Position numbers and translations under genes: made by a program. The notes below the pieces were generated by a model. It was not told the DNA's origin, made no database searches, and saw only the letters and a list, made by a program, of their open reading frames with translations. Source: Lacrimispora indolis DSM 755 (lineage in GTDB: Bacteria; Bacillota; Clostridia; Lachnospirales; Lachnospiraceae). Taken from it: a stretch of 64,000 nucleotides of DNA. Within the stretch, counting starts at the first letter, position 1, and the number at the start of each line of letters is the position of its first letter. The stretch spans positions 4,692,001 to 4,756,000 of the forward strand of contig NZ_AZUI01000001.1 of the NCBI RefSeq assembly GCF_000526995.1, read 5' to 3'. Below are positions 54,728-63,554 of the stretch, one piece after another.

Positions 54728-56341
54728 TTAATCCTTTCCTGTATGCTGAGCGTGATACAATGCTTTCACATCTCTTGCAATGCTTTCAACCTTCAAACCG
54801 TAGATGACCTGTATTTGATTGGCAGAAGGGCAGACAATGCCTGAAGCGCCGGTTGATTTTAAATTTTGCTCCTGGACCAGTGACTTATCCTTGATGGAAA
54901 CGCGAAGTCTGGTAAAGCAGTTATTGATCTCACTGATGTTTTCTCTGCCGCCTAAATATTCCAGGATCTGTTCAGCCAGCTTTGTGCCGCTTCCGGAATT
55001 CACAAATGCCGTTTCTCCATCTTCTGCATCAGACCCTTCATTTCTTCCGGGAGTGGAAATATTGTATTTTCGGATCAGGTAGGTAAAGCCGTAGTAGTAG
55101 ATAACCGCCATACCGATTCCGATCAGTACCACAAGGTACCATTTGCTCTGTGCTCCCCGGAAAATACCGAAAATAGTAAAGTCAATCAGTCCTGCCTGTA
55201 CTCCCCCGACACTGCAATGGAGCAAAGCAGCCGTCATGTAGCCGATTCCTGTCATAATTACATGGAATAAAAAGAGCACCGGTGAGATAAACATAAAGGA
55301 AAACTCCAGCGGCTCCGTAACACCTGTCAGGATTGAAGCGGTAACACTTGCAGAGAGCAGTGCCTTGACTCTTTTTTTGTTCTGATCATCAGCACACCGG
55401 TACATGGCAAAGGCAGCCGCCGGAAGGCCGAAGATGACGACCAGGGAGTGTCCCTGACCCACATAGCGGGCGCCCATCTGGAATACTTCATTGGGGACCT
55501 GGCTGTTTGATGCAATGGCAGTATTAAAAATATTTAATGCGCCCATGACGGTCTGCCCATCAATGGTTGTTGTTCCGCCTACCGGTGTAAAGCGTACTAC
55601 CTGGTTTAGAATATGATGAAGGCCGGTAGGGATCAAAAGCCTGTTGGCAGCACCGTATACAAATGGCCCGAATACTCCAATGGAGTTGATCCAGCTTCCG
55701 ATCAGTCCGATGAAGGTGTTGAAGAACGGCCAGATGAAATAAGATGCGATTCCTGCAAATGGAATGGTGATAATGGTAATCAGCGGAACAAAGCGTTTTC
55801 CGCCGAAAAAATTAACGGCGCTTGGAAGCGTGATGGTGTAGAACCGGTTATGTAAAGCGGTTACAAGAAGTCCTACCAGAATACCCCCGAATACATTCAT
55901 GCGGAGTGTGAAATATCCCAGCATGGTCTCATACTTGGCATTTACAATGGTTGCATCCACCTGGGACATCCCCTGTTCCATGAGCGTGCTGATGCTGGTG
56001 CTTTCAGCGGTGATGCCCTTTAGTCCCAGAATGTAATTTAACGTGTAATGAAATACAAGGAAGCCCAGGACAGCGGAAAATGCCGCGGTCGGCTTTTCAT
56101 CCTTTGCCATTCCCATAGCAATGGATATACAGAAAAACAAAGGCAGGTTTCCGAATACCAGTCCGGCCAGCCTACGGATAAAACCAATAAAATTCTGGAC
56201 GTATACAAGATTTACAAATGTTTCCCCTACAATTGCGCTGTTCTGCATTGCTGCTGCAAGTCCGCTGAATATACCGGCGACTGCAATGGTGGAAATAGGC
56301 AGAAGCAGCGATTTCCCGAATTTTTGCCAAAACTCTTTCAT
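54728..56341 (-). CDS. PTS IICB permease, alpha-glucoside/glucose family
   Basis: 537 residues. IIC domain (~1-440) with the glucose-family signature (GLHHILNQVVRFTPVGG, GVTEPLEFSFMFISPVLF), then a short linker and IIB (~455-530) with phospho-Cys in NNCFTRLRV. No IIA domain is fused, so a shared IIA protein must supply phosphate. It imports and phosphorylates a disaccharide such as maltose or an isomer, which the downstream GH4 enzyme splits. GGAGGG upstream of ATG. Confidence 0.9.
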   Translation of the reverse strand: MKEFWQKFGKSLLLPISTIAVAGIFSGLAAAMQNSAIVGETFVNLVYVQNFIGFIRRLAGLVFGNLPLFFCISIAMGMAKDEKPTAAFSAVLGFLVFHYTLNYILGLKGITAESTSISTLMEQGMSQVDATIVNAKYETMLGYFTLRMNVFGGILVGLLVTALHNRFYTITLPSAVNFFGGKRFVPLITIITIPFAGIASYFIWPFFNTFIGLIGSWINSIGVFGPFVYGAANRLLIPTGLHHILNQVVRFTPVGGTTTIDGQTVMGALNIFNTAIASNSQVPNEVFQMGARYVGQGHSLVVIFGLPAAAFAMYRCADDQNKKRVKALLSASVTASILTGVTEPLEFSFMFISPVLFLFHVIMTGIGYMTAALLHCSVGGVQAGLIDFTIFGIFRGAQSKWYLVVLIGIGMAVIYYYGFTYLIRKYNISTPGRNEGSDAEDGETAFVNSGSGTKLAEQILEYLGGRENISEINNCFTRLRVSIKDKSLVQEQNLKSTGASGIVCPSANQIQVIYGLKVESIARDVKALYHAQHTGKD

Positions 56342-56474
56342 TTAAGACCCTCCGTCTCCTTAATATAATGATTTCAATACCGGCATGAAATTATAGCTTT
56401 ATCATATCGGATTAATTTTGATTTACAAGTGTTTGGAAGTATATTATTATTTATATACGAAAAGTATAATAAAA

Positions 56475-56487
56475 CACATAATGTGTA
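56475..56487. promoter_or_regulatory. Palindrome in the divergent PTS/RpiR promoter region
   Basis: ACACAT-A-ATGTGT lies 41 nt before the regulator start in the 186-nt divergent space. It is a candidate operator for the RpiR protein; an A/T-rich repeat (TTATTAT, ATAATAA) lies just to its left. Confidence 0.45.
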
Positions 56488-56527
56488 TTATTTCACATCA
56501 AGAGAAAAGGGCTCCGGAGGGTGAAAG

Positions 56528-57310
56528 ATGAATTTTTTTGACCAGCTGTCAAACAGGGGAATAAAACTGAATCCTACAGAAGAAAGAATTGTCAATTATT
56601 TATTGGAACATTACGGCGCATTGCAGGATTTAAAGATCGCCAAGGTGGCCGAAGAGTTATACCTGTCACCTAATTCTATTGTGAGGCTTTGTAAAAAACT
56701 GGGCTATCACGGGTTCAGTGAGCTGAAATATCAGATTATACATGACCGGAAGCAGTATGGAATAGATACTGCTGAACAACAGACGTCTGTTATGGACAGC
56801 TTAAAGCAGACACTTGCCATTAATTCGCGGCAGAACATTGAGAAAACGGCAAGATTGATCTATGAAAGCCGCCAGGTGATCTTTTTTGCACTGGGCCTTT
56901 CCAGGATCGTGGCTTTGGATCTGGCAAAGAAGCTTGAGCATTTAAATAAGATCATCATTGTCCCTGATGACCGTGATAACTGCATCCTGTATGCCAATAA
57001 CCTGGTACCTGGACAGATCGCCTTTTTCATCAGTTATTCAGGAAGTACCGATATCATATGTAAGCTCTCTTACATCGCCCAGACCAGGGGAGTTCCCATT
57101 GTGACGCTTACAGGAATGAGTCAGAACCCCATTTCCGGCAGCAGTGTGGTAAGCCTGTATGCCTATTTTAGGAAACTGAGCTACAGGGAGGCCGATATTA
57201 CATCAAGGATTGGTTTTTACCTGGTTACAGAACTGATTTTTGAAGAATATATGAAGGTTTTTCGTTTGGAACAACAGTTAGAGGATGAAATAGATTTAGA
57301 GGATATGTAA
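56528..57310 (+). CDS. RpiR/GlvR-family regulator
   Basis: 260 residues. N-terminal RpiR helix-turn-helix (LNPTEERIVNYLLEHYGALQDLKIAKVAEELYLSPNSIVRLCKKLG), C-terminal SIS sugar-phosphate-binding domain (VIFFALGLSRIVALDLAKKL and FFISYSGSTDIICKLS). Divergent from the PTS operon, in the same role as GlvR beside B. subtilis glvA/glvC. Probably responds to the phosphorylated disaccharide. Confidence 0.9.
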   Translation: MNFFDQLSNRGIKLNPTEERIVNYLLEHYGALQDLKIAKVAEELYLSPNSIVRLCKKLGYHGFSELKYQIIHDRKQYGIDTAEQQTSVMDSLKQTLAINSRQNIEKTARLIYESRQVIFFALGLSRIVALDLAKKLEHLNKIIIVPDDRDNCILYANNLVPGQIAFFISYSGSTDIICKLSYIAQTRGVPIVTLTGMSQNPISGSSVVSLYAYFRKLSYREADITSRIGFYLVTELIFEEYMKVFRLEQQLEDEIDLEDM

Positions 57311-57375
57311 GAAGCTGCCGGTCATCAGAGCAAGAATACGATATTCATTAATGATACAGTGTAAGGGAGAAATAA

Positions 57376-57942
57376 ATGGCTAAATTATTTTTTAGATACG
57401 GGGCAATGGGGAGTTCCAAGACAGCAAACGCACTAATGACCAGATATAATTATATTGAAAAAGGAAAAAACGTTTTGCTTGTAAAACCTGATATAGAAAC
57501 CAGGGATGGAAAAACGAAGATCAAGTCAAGGATCGGACTGGAAGCAGATTGTATTTTGTGGTCTGAATTCAAAAATTATGGCGATAAGTTATTCAAAGAG
57601 TTAGATGCGGTGATTGTAGACGAGGTGCAGTTTCTTTCTGAAGATGATATTGACCGGCTTTCCAATATTGTTGATGAATACCACATTCCGGTTTTTTGCT
57701 ATGGTCTTAGGATTGATTTTACCTCTCACCTTTTTCCAGGTTCAAAACGTCTGATGGAATTAGCAGATGAAATTGAGGAACTTAAAACAGTTTGCTGGTG
57801 CGGCAACAGCGCTAATATGAATGCAAGAATTGATGAAAATGGAAATGTAGTCAGGAAAGGGCAGCAGGTGTCAATGGGTGCCAATGATAAATATGTTTCA
57901 TTGTGCCGCAAACACTATAAGGAAGGCAAAATAAAACAATGA
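57376..57942 (+). CDS. tdk: Thymidine kinase
   Basis: 188 residues, type II family. P-loop GAMGSSKT (9-16), DEVQF, and zinc Cys in CWCG and LCRKHY. Phosphorylates thymidine in the salvage pathway. GGGAG before ATG. Unrelated to its neighbours; followed by a terminator. Confidence 0.95.
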   Translation: MAKLFFRYGAMGSSKTANALMTRYNYIEKGKNVLLVKPDIETRDGKTKIKSRIGLEADCILWSEFKNYGDKLFKELDAVIVDEVQFLSEDDIDRLSNIVDEYHIPVFCYGLRIDFTSHLFPGSKRLMELADEIEELKTVCWCGNSANMNARIDENGNVVRKGQQVSMGANDKYVSLCRKHYKEGKIKQ

Positions 57943-57965
57943 ATTTATAGGAAATACTTATTATC

Positions 57966-57990
57966 AGCCGGGGCACAGACCCCGGCTAAA
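57966..57990 (+). terminator. Terminator of tdk
   Basis: AGCCGGGG (57966-57973) pairs with CCCCGGCT (57980-57987) around a 6-nt loop. A residues follow instead of T, so it works better on the opposite strand or is factor-assisted. Confidence 0.6.
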
Positions 57991-58035
57991 AAACAATCAC
58001 TAAAGAACGTATGTTCGCAACCGAACCATAAGCAA

Positions 58036-58069
58036 GCGGCAGAATCCCCGGTCAAGGTTCTTCTGCCGC
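58036..58069. terminator. Hairpin downstream of the wall-binding protein gene
   Basis: GCGGCAGAA (58036-58044) pairs with TTCTGCCGC (58061-58069). It lies between the convergent tdk and wall-binding genes. Confidence 0.55.
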
Positions 58070-58157
58070 CTCTCATTTAAGATATTATAAATCAAATGTA
58101 TCAATAAAATGCCAGTCTGCTTTTCCGGTGAAAAAGCCCTGCAGTAAACATCGTAAG

Positions 58158-59009
58158 CTATCTTAATACGCCGTTTTCATCGGGAGTAAATGTCTTGGCA
58201 GCTGTCAGCATGCGCCCGTCCTTTTGAAGATAGTATGTATTACCCTCCAGGGTGAGGAATCCTGTTCTCATAATTCCAGTCTCAGGATCCAGGTAATACC
58301 AGTCGCCGTTATGATTTAGCCATCCTGTATACAGTAAACCATTGATATCATAAAAATACCAGTCACTGTCTTTTTTTATCCAGCCGGTCTGCATATCAGG
58401 TGTGCCGGAATTTGGGAATACCATGATTTTAGAAACAGTATTATCCTTCGACCACACCAGGCAATTGCGTCCTTTTGATAAGTCATGGACCGTAACAATG
58501 TTACGGGTTAAATATGGAAACAGATTGCTTTGATCAGTTACACTGTATTGTTTCCCTGTATCAGAGGTGAGGATGCCGGTCTTCCCGTCTGAGTTTATAT
58601 TCATAGACGTTACCGTTACGTATTCCGGAACCTGATAGTCGGCCGGGACTTTGCAAAGCACTGTAATGGCATTCGACATGGGCGGCAGACTAAGGGTCAT
58701 AACCGGGCTGATGTCAGCGTAGATCAATTCTCCTTTCTGTATTTCACCCACGTTTGCAGGATCTCCGCTGACGGAATCTAAAATCCTTGAATCAGAGGAA
58801 AGGTTCAGGATGATTTCCTGGTCTGCACCGGCACTGTCTTTCCGAACCACACGGAGTCCGTTTTCGGAAACCCAGGTTACTGTTCCGTAGATGCGTATGG
58901 AGCTGGGCAGCGGAGCCGGCTCCTCTGCCTGTGCTATAATCCCACTCACCGGCAGGATTAGTGCCAGGGAGCTGATGCCGGTTAATAAAAGCTTTAAAAA
59001 TTTGTTCAT
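58158..59009 (-). CDS. Secreted cell-wall-binding repeat protein
   Basis: 283 residues. Signal peptide to about residue 28 (cleavage after AQA). The middle ~170 residues form a beta-rich domain (IYGTVTWVSENGLRVV) without a known name. The C-terminal ~70 residues hold three to four choline-binding-type repeats of the pattern TGWxxxxxxWYYxDxxGxMxTG (DWYFYDINGLLYTGW, DWYYLDPETGIMRTG, NTYYLQKDGRML). These would attach the protein non-covalently to wall polymers. Single gene. Confidence 0.88.
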   Translation of the reverse strand: MNKFLKLLLTGISSLALILPVSGIIAQAEEPAPLPSSIRIYGTVTWVSENGLRVVRKDSAGADQEIILNLSSDSRILDSVSGDPANVGEIQKGELIYADISPVMTLSLPPMSNAITVLCKVPADYQVPEYVTVTSMNINSDGKTGILTSDTGKQYSVTDQSNLFPYLTRNIVTVHDLSKGRNCLVWSKDNTVSKIMVFPNSGTPDMQTGWIKKDSDWYFYDINGLLYTGWLNHNGDWYYLDPETGIMRTGFLTLEGNTYYLQKDGRMLTAAKTFTPDENGVLR

Positions 59010-59228
59010 GTTTTGACCTCCTGCTTTTTATAAGATAAGTATAACAGCAGAATCCAGATTTTGGCATTACAATATGTTTACGATTTACTTAATGAAAATT
59101 GCTGTTTTATTTGCTGGTATGATTATGGCAACAGAGTTTAATGCGGCCCTTTAATGGCCAGTATTTCTATTTCCTGCATATTGTAACAGGAAAAGGAGAT
59201 AATAATCCAAAATTAAGATTGGAGCAAT

Positions 59229-59255
59229 ATGGTTTCACAAGTGACGCCATTATAA
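59229..59255 (+). CDS. Possible 8-residue leader peptide before the YIEGIA gene
   Basis: ATG 59229 has GGAG close upstream and encodes MVSQVTPL then TAA, ending 4 nt before the ATG of the next gene, which has no ribosome site of its own. Translation of the longer protein may depend on re-initiation after this mini-frame. Too short for any homology argument. Confidence 0.4.
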   Translation: MVSQVTPL

Positions 59256-59259
59256 AAAA

Positions 59260-60180
59260 ATGGAAAAAACATTAGCGTTTCATGATCTTATTATCATTTT
59301 GTGCGGCATCGTAATGGGAACAATTGCGCGGATCATCACCCTTCGCATTGATACGCGTCAGAATCCCAGTTATCCTACCGGCGGTTTTATCAGCATTGTA
59401 ATAGGTATTCTGGCATCCGCATTAGGCTCTGTTGCGATTCCGTCTCTGTTAAACAAAGAATTCACGGCTGTTACCTTCATCGGCTTAGCCATCCAGCATT
59501 TCCGGGAGGTGAGAAAAACAGAAAAAGAAAGTCTTGAGGATCTGGAAAAAACAGAGTATTCAAAAAGAGGAGCCGCTTATATTGACGGCATTGCAAAGAC
59601 CTATGAATCCAGAAATTATTTATCCCTTCTCACATCCCTGTTTGTTGTATTGGTTCTAAGCATTTTATCTTTGGACAATCTCATATGGAATATGGTGGCT
59701 GCAGCCGCCAGCGGCTTGTGTATGATTTATATTCTTACAAGGATAACAAAAGGCAAGTGCATTGGTGATATCTGCAACATAAAAGAGGGAAAAATAACCA
59801 TAGACCATTCAGACCTGCTGGTAGACGGCATGTACGTAACCAATGTGCTGGGAACCCGGAAAAGCCGGGAGTTGTTTTTAGAAGAAGGAATTGGCATTGT
59901 CATAGAGCCGAAAAGCAATAAATTCAGAATTACACTTGAGAATTATGGCCAGAGACAGGCCATGCTTTTTGAGGCTACCCGGACCTTTGGCGTAAAGCGG
60001 TACAGTTTTACCAGAAAAAGTTATGCTAAAGGAAAGCTGCTGCTGGCCTTTGTGCCGATCATCCGGGATCCTGAAGCCATAATAGATGTGATTAAAAAAA
60101 CACCGGTATTGGAAAACAGCAGAAAAATCAATACGATTATGGATATTGATATAGGAGGAGGTATCAATGGGACAGAGTAA
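59260..60180 (+). CDS. YIEGIA-family membrane protein
   Basis: 306 residues. Two N-terminal helices (LIIILCGIVMGTIARIIT; GGFISIVIGILASALGSVAI), the family-naming motif here as AAYIDGIAKTYE, then two more helices (LLTSLFVVLVLSILSL; MVAAAASGLCMIYILT) and a soluble C-terminal half of ~120 residues. The family is known by name only; function is not established. It overlaps the small partner gene by 14 nt and heads an operon with molybdenum hydroxylase subunits. Confidence 0.88.
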   Translation: MEKTLAFHDLIIILCGIVMGTIARIITLRIDTRQNPSYPTGGFISIVIGILASALGSVAIPSLLNKEFTAVTFIGLAIQHFREVRKTEKESLEDLEKTEYSKRGAAYIDGIAKTYESRNYLSLLTSLFVVLVLSILSLDNLIWNMVAAAASGLCMIYILTRITKGKCIGDICNIKEGKITIDHSDLLVDGMYVTNVLGTRKSRELFLEEGIGIVIEPKSNKFRITLENYGQRQAMLFEATRTFGVKRYSFTRKSYAKGKLLLAFVPIIRDPEAIIDVIKKTPVLENSRKINTIMDIDIGGGINGTE

Positions 60181-60358
60181 TCCGGAGATATTAGTTTATA
60201 TAACAGATAACAGAGAAAGGATCATATCAGGCGATCCTTTGACTCTTTACATTCCTGATCCTGAAGAGAGGGAAATTTATCTGACTGATTTGGGAAAGGC
60301 ACTTCGCGCCAATGTGGTGCAGCTGAAAAACGGTGACCATATATTAATAAGCAGATAG
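60167..60358 (+). CDS. Small partner protein of YIEGIA (capping-complex subunit)
   Basis: 63 residues with GGAGGAGGT upstream, overlapping the YIEGIA gene by 14 nt. Sequence PEILVYITDNRERIISGDPLTLYIPDPEEREIYLTDLGKALRANVVQL matches the small protein regularly encoded beside YIEGIA genes. Cytoplasmic; function unknown. Confidence 0.8.
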   Translation: MGQSNPEILVYITDNRERIISGDPLTLYIPDPEEREIYLTDLGKALRANVVQLKNGDHILISR

Positions 60359-60378
60359 AATATTTTAGGAGGTGACCA

Positions 60379-62703
60379 ATGGAGGCCCAGTTGGGAAAAG
60401 ATACGGTAAGAAAAGAAGCAAAGGATAAGGTGACCGGCGCAGCAAAATATACAAATGATATGACCGATTATCCTATGCTTTATGCCAGATTATTGACAAG
60501 TGTTCATGCTCATGCCCGGATCTTATCCATGGAAACCAGGGAAGCATCTGAAATGCCGGGCGTGATCGCGGTCATCACTGCAAAAGACCATCAGATCATG
60601 TGCGGCTCTTTGTTTCGGGACAGGCCTCCTTTAGCCAGGGAAAAGGTGCGTTATTACGGCGAGCCGGTTGCAATTGTTATTGCAGATGATGAAATGCATG
60701 CAAAGGCAGCTGCTGGAAAAATAGTGACAGAGTATGAGCCTTTGCCGGTTGTAAATTCTGTGAAAGAGGCGGCCAAAAGAAATCCTGTCATGATTCATGA
60801 GGCTCTCATGTCATATACAAAAGTTATTGAAGAAGTTTACCCCGTCAAGGGGACCAATATCTGCCACCATCAAAAAATCAGAAAAGGTGACATGAAAAAA
60901 GGCTGGCAGGAGAGCGAGATTGTTGTGGAAGGCAGCTTTTCACTGCCACAGTCTGATCATGCTGCCATGGAGACCAGGGCGGTCCACTGTATGGTCATGC
61001 CGGATGACAGTGTGATAATAAAAACCTCATCCCAGTCCCCCTATGAGGTTAAGGAACTGATCAGTAAATATCTTAATATTCCTGAGGGAAAGGTGGTTGT
61101 CCAGGTTCCGTTTGTCGGCGGCGGGTTTGGCGGAAAGGCCAGCGTACAGCTGGAGGTGCTTGCAGTGATTGCGGCGATGAATGCAAAGGGTAAATGGATC
61201 AACCTGGCAAATACGAGAGAGGAAGATATGGTCACTTCTCCATGTCATCTGGGACTGGAAGGAACAATCAGGCTGGGAGCAAAAAGAAATGGTCAGATCA
61301 CGGCGGCTGAAATGATTTTCCAGGTAGATTCCGGTGCCTATTCCGATATTTCTCCTAAAATAACAAAAGCCATAGCAGTGGATTGTACCGGACCCTACCT
61401 CATGCCAAACATCCAATGCGATTGTTACAGTGTGTATACAAACCATCCGTATATAACCTCTTTCCGCGGGTTCGGACATGAGGCTCATACCTTTTGTCTG
61501 GAAAGAATGATGGATAAGCTGGCGGCCGAGGCAGGGCTGGATCCTTTTCAATTAAGGCTTTTAAACCTGGTCCATGCCGGTAATTTAACTCCGACCCAGG
61601 TCAAGATCACTGCCAGTAATACAGGCAATCCTGCAGAATGCCTTGAGAGACTGAAAACCATCATTAACTGGAAGGAAGGGGCGCGTATAGAGGAAGGGAG
61701 TGGTTTGGTCAGGGCAAAAGGGATCAGCTGTCTGATCAAGACCTCCGATACTCCTACGGATGCAGGCGCAAGCGCTGTCTTGACCTTTAATTCTGATGGG
61801 AGCATTAACCTGGATTGCGGCGCCGCTGAAATCGGTCCTGGGATGAAGACAACGGCAGCGCAGCTGCTGGCGGAAAAAATGAAAATGAGCATCAATGACG
61901 TTTATGTAAAGCTGGATGTAAATACCCAGTCAACACCGTATTTATGGAAAACAGTCGCCAGCATGACTACCCTTTTAGTGGGGCGTGCCGTGTTGAATGC
62001 AGCTGACGATGCCTTATCCCAGCTGCTGAGCTTGGCATCAATTGCCCTGCGTTGTCCGCCTGAGGATCTGGATTTTGAGAATAAAATGATTTATGCAAAA
62101 CATGATCCCGGGCTTTATATCATGTTCAAAGATCTGGTCAAGGGTTATATGTATTCCAATGGCAATGCCGTCAAAGGGCCTGTTATCGGACGGGGCAGCT
62201 ATGTCATGAATCATCTTACACCATTAAATGAGGCCTCTGGAAAGGGAGTGCCCGGCCAGAGCTGGACCGTCGGCGCCCAGGCCGTTGAAATTGAATATGA
62301 TACCAGGCAGCATACCTACCGGCTTTTAAAAGCGGCTACCGTAATCGACGCGGGTAAGGTTATTAACCCCAAAACTGCAAGGGGGGTGATAATGGGCGGC
62401 ATGTGCATGGGATTGGGATTAGGTACCAGCGAAGATTTCATTTACAATGAAAATGGAATTGTAGAAGATACAAGTTTCCGCACCTATAAAATGATCCGTT
62501 ACGGGGAGAACCCGGAATATCTGGTCGATTTTGTAGAGACACCCCAAATTGATGCGCCTTACGGCGCCAGGGGCATTGCAGAGCACGGTATTATTGGAAT
62601 ACCTGCCGCACTGGCTAACGCCGTATCATTGGCAGCTGAGATAGATGTAAACCGTCTTCCCATTACGCCTGAATTCATATGGAGGGAAAGGTCTAAATTA
62701 TGA
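60379..62703 (+). CDS. xdhA: Xanthine dehydrogenase-type molybdenum subunit
   Basis: 774 residues; TAGGAGGTGACC before ATG. N-terminal aldehyde-oxidase a/b hammerhead domain (DKVTGAAKYTNDM, ARILSMETREA), then molybdopterin-binding segments VPFVGGGFGGKASVQLE, FRGFGHEAHTF and the C-terminal catalytic Glu in GARGIAEHGIIGIP. Together with the FAD and iron-sulphur subunits downstream it would hydroxylate a purine or another N-heterocycle or aldehyde. The substrate cannot be read from these motifs. No purine riboswitch is seen upstream. Confidence 0.9.
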   Translation: MEAQLGKDTVRKEAKDKVTGAAKYTNDMTDYPMLYARLLTSVHAHARILSMETREASEMPGVIAVITAKDHQIMCGSLFRDRPPLAREKVRYYGEPVAIVIADDEMHAKAAAGKIVTEYEPLPVVNSVKEAAKRNPVMIHEALMSYTKVIEEVYPVKGTNICHHQKIRKGDMKKGWQESEIVVEGSFSLPQSDHAAMETRAVHCMVMPDDSVIIKTSSQSPYEVKELISKYLNIPEGKVVVQVPFVGGGFGGKASVQLEVLAVIAAMNAKGKWINLANTREEDMVTSPCHLGLEGTIRLGAKRNGQITAAEMIFQVDSGAYSDISPKITKAIAVDCTGPYLMPNIQCDCYSVYTNHPYITSFRGFGHEAHTFCLERMMDKLAAEAGLDPFQLRLLNLVHAGNLTPTQVKITASNTGNPAECLERLKTIINWKEGARIEEGSGLVRAKGISCLIKTSDTPTDAGASAVLTFNSDGSINLDCGAAEIGPGMKTTAAQLLAEKMKMSINDVYVKLDVNTQSTPYLWKTVASMTTLLVGRAVLNAADDALSQLLSLASIALRCPPEDLDFENKMIYAKHDPGLYIMFKDLVKGYMYSNGNAVKGPVIGRGSYVMNHLTPLNEASGKGVPGQSWTVGAQAVEIEYDTRQHTYRLLKAATVIDAGKVINPKTARGVIMGGMCMGLGLGTSEDFIYNENGIVEDTSFRTYKMIRYGENPEYLVDFVETPQIDAPYGARGIAEHGIIGIPAALANAVSLAAEIDVNRLPITPEFIWRERSKL

Positions 62704-63530
62704 TACCTTTTGATTTTGATTATTATAAACCGGAAAGCATGGAAGAGGCATTCGGCTGCTATGGTGATTTGCTGTTAAATAACAAAAAACCTCTTTATTA
62801 TGGAGGCGGCACGGAAATCATCTCCATGGCCAGGGTGAATAGCATACAATTTGATGCAGTCATTGATCTAAAAGGAATACCTGAATGCAGCCAGCTTGAG
62901 GTCAGCGGCGGGAAATTAAAAATCGGGGCGGCACAAACCCTTACGAATATTGCGGAATACAATGCATTTCCCCTGCTGTCCGAAACCATAAAACGAATTG
63001 CAGACCACACGATCCAGGGGAAAATCACCATTGGCGGAAATCTGGCCGGAACAATCAAGTATCGGGAATCGGCTTTGCCGCTTATGCTCAGTAAGTGTTC
63101 CCTCCAGGTAATGACCCAGGGCGGGGTGGTCCAGCTGCCGTTTTTACAGGCATTTAAGGGAAAATTGCAGTTAAAAAAAGGTGAATTTCTGGTATCCATA
63201 TCCATAGAAGAGGACAATTTGAATTTGCCATACAATCATGTGAAAAGAACCAAAATAGAGAAAATAGATTACCCGCTGATTACCATGACGGCTTTGAAAG
63301 ATAAAAAAGCAGTAAAGGCGGCGATTTCCGGATATGGGGATAATCCTATCATCTTGTCCGAAAGGATCATAAACCATAAATTATATAACACGGAACAGAA
63401 GATTAAAAAGATCATTCATTTAGCCCACAATGATTGTAAGGGCGATTTATCAGGAAGCAGGGAGTATAGAGAATTTGTATTAAAAAACATGCTGCAGGAA
63501 ATGTTTGAAAATTTTGAAAAGATCGGATGA
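62700..63530 (+). CDS. xdhB: Xanthine dehydrogenase-type FAD subunit
   Basis: 276 residues, CoxM type. FAD-binding segments LYYGGGTEIISMARV, LKIGAAQTLTNIAEY and TIGGNLAGTIKYRESALPLML. ATG overlaps the upstream stop by 4 nt. It passes electrons from the iron-sulphur subunit to the acceptor. Confidence 0.9.
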   Translation: MIPFDFDYYKPESMEEAFGCYGDLLLNNKKPLYYGGGTEIISMARVNSIQFDAVIDLKGIPECSQLEVSGGKLKIGAAQTLTNIAEYNAFPLLSETIKRIADHTIQGKITIGGNLAGTIKYRESALPLMLSKCSLQVMTQGGVVQLPFLQAFKGKLQLKKGEFLVSISIEEDNLNLPYNHVKRTKIEKIDYPLITMTALKDKKAVKAAISGYGDNPIILSERIINHKLYNTEQKIKKIIHLAHNDCKGDLSGSREYREFVLKNMLQEMFENFEKIG

Positions 63531-63554
63531 TGTTTTCAGGAATTGAGGATTTGT

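Noticed and set aside
59010..59228. Purine riboswitch before the hydroxylase operon
   Set aside because: No purine-riboswitch core or terminator was found in this space.
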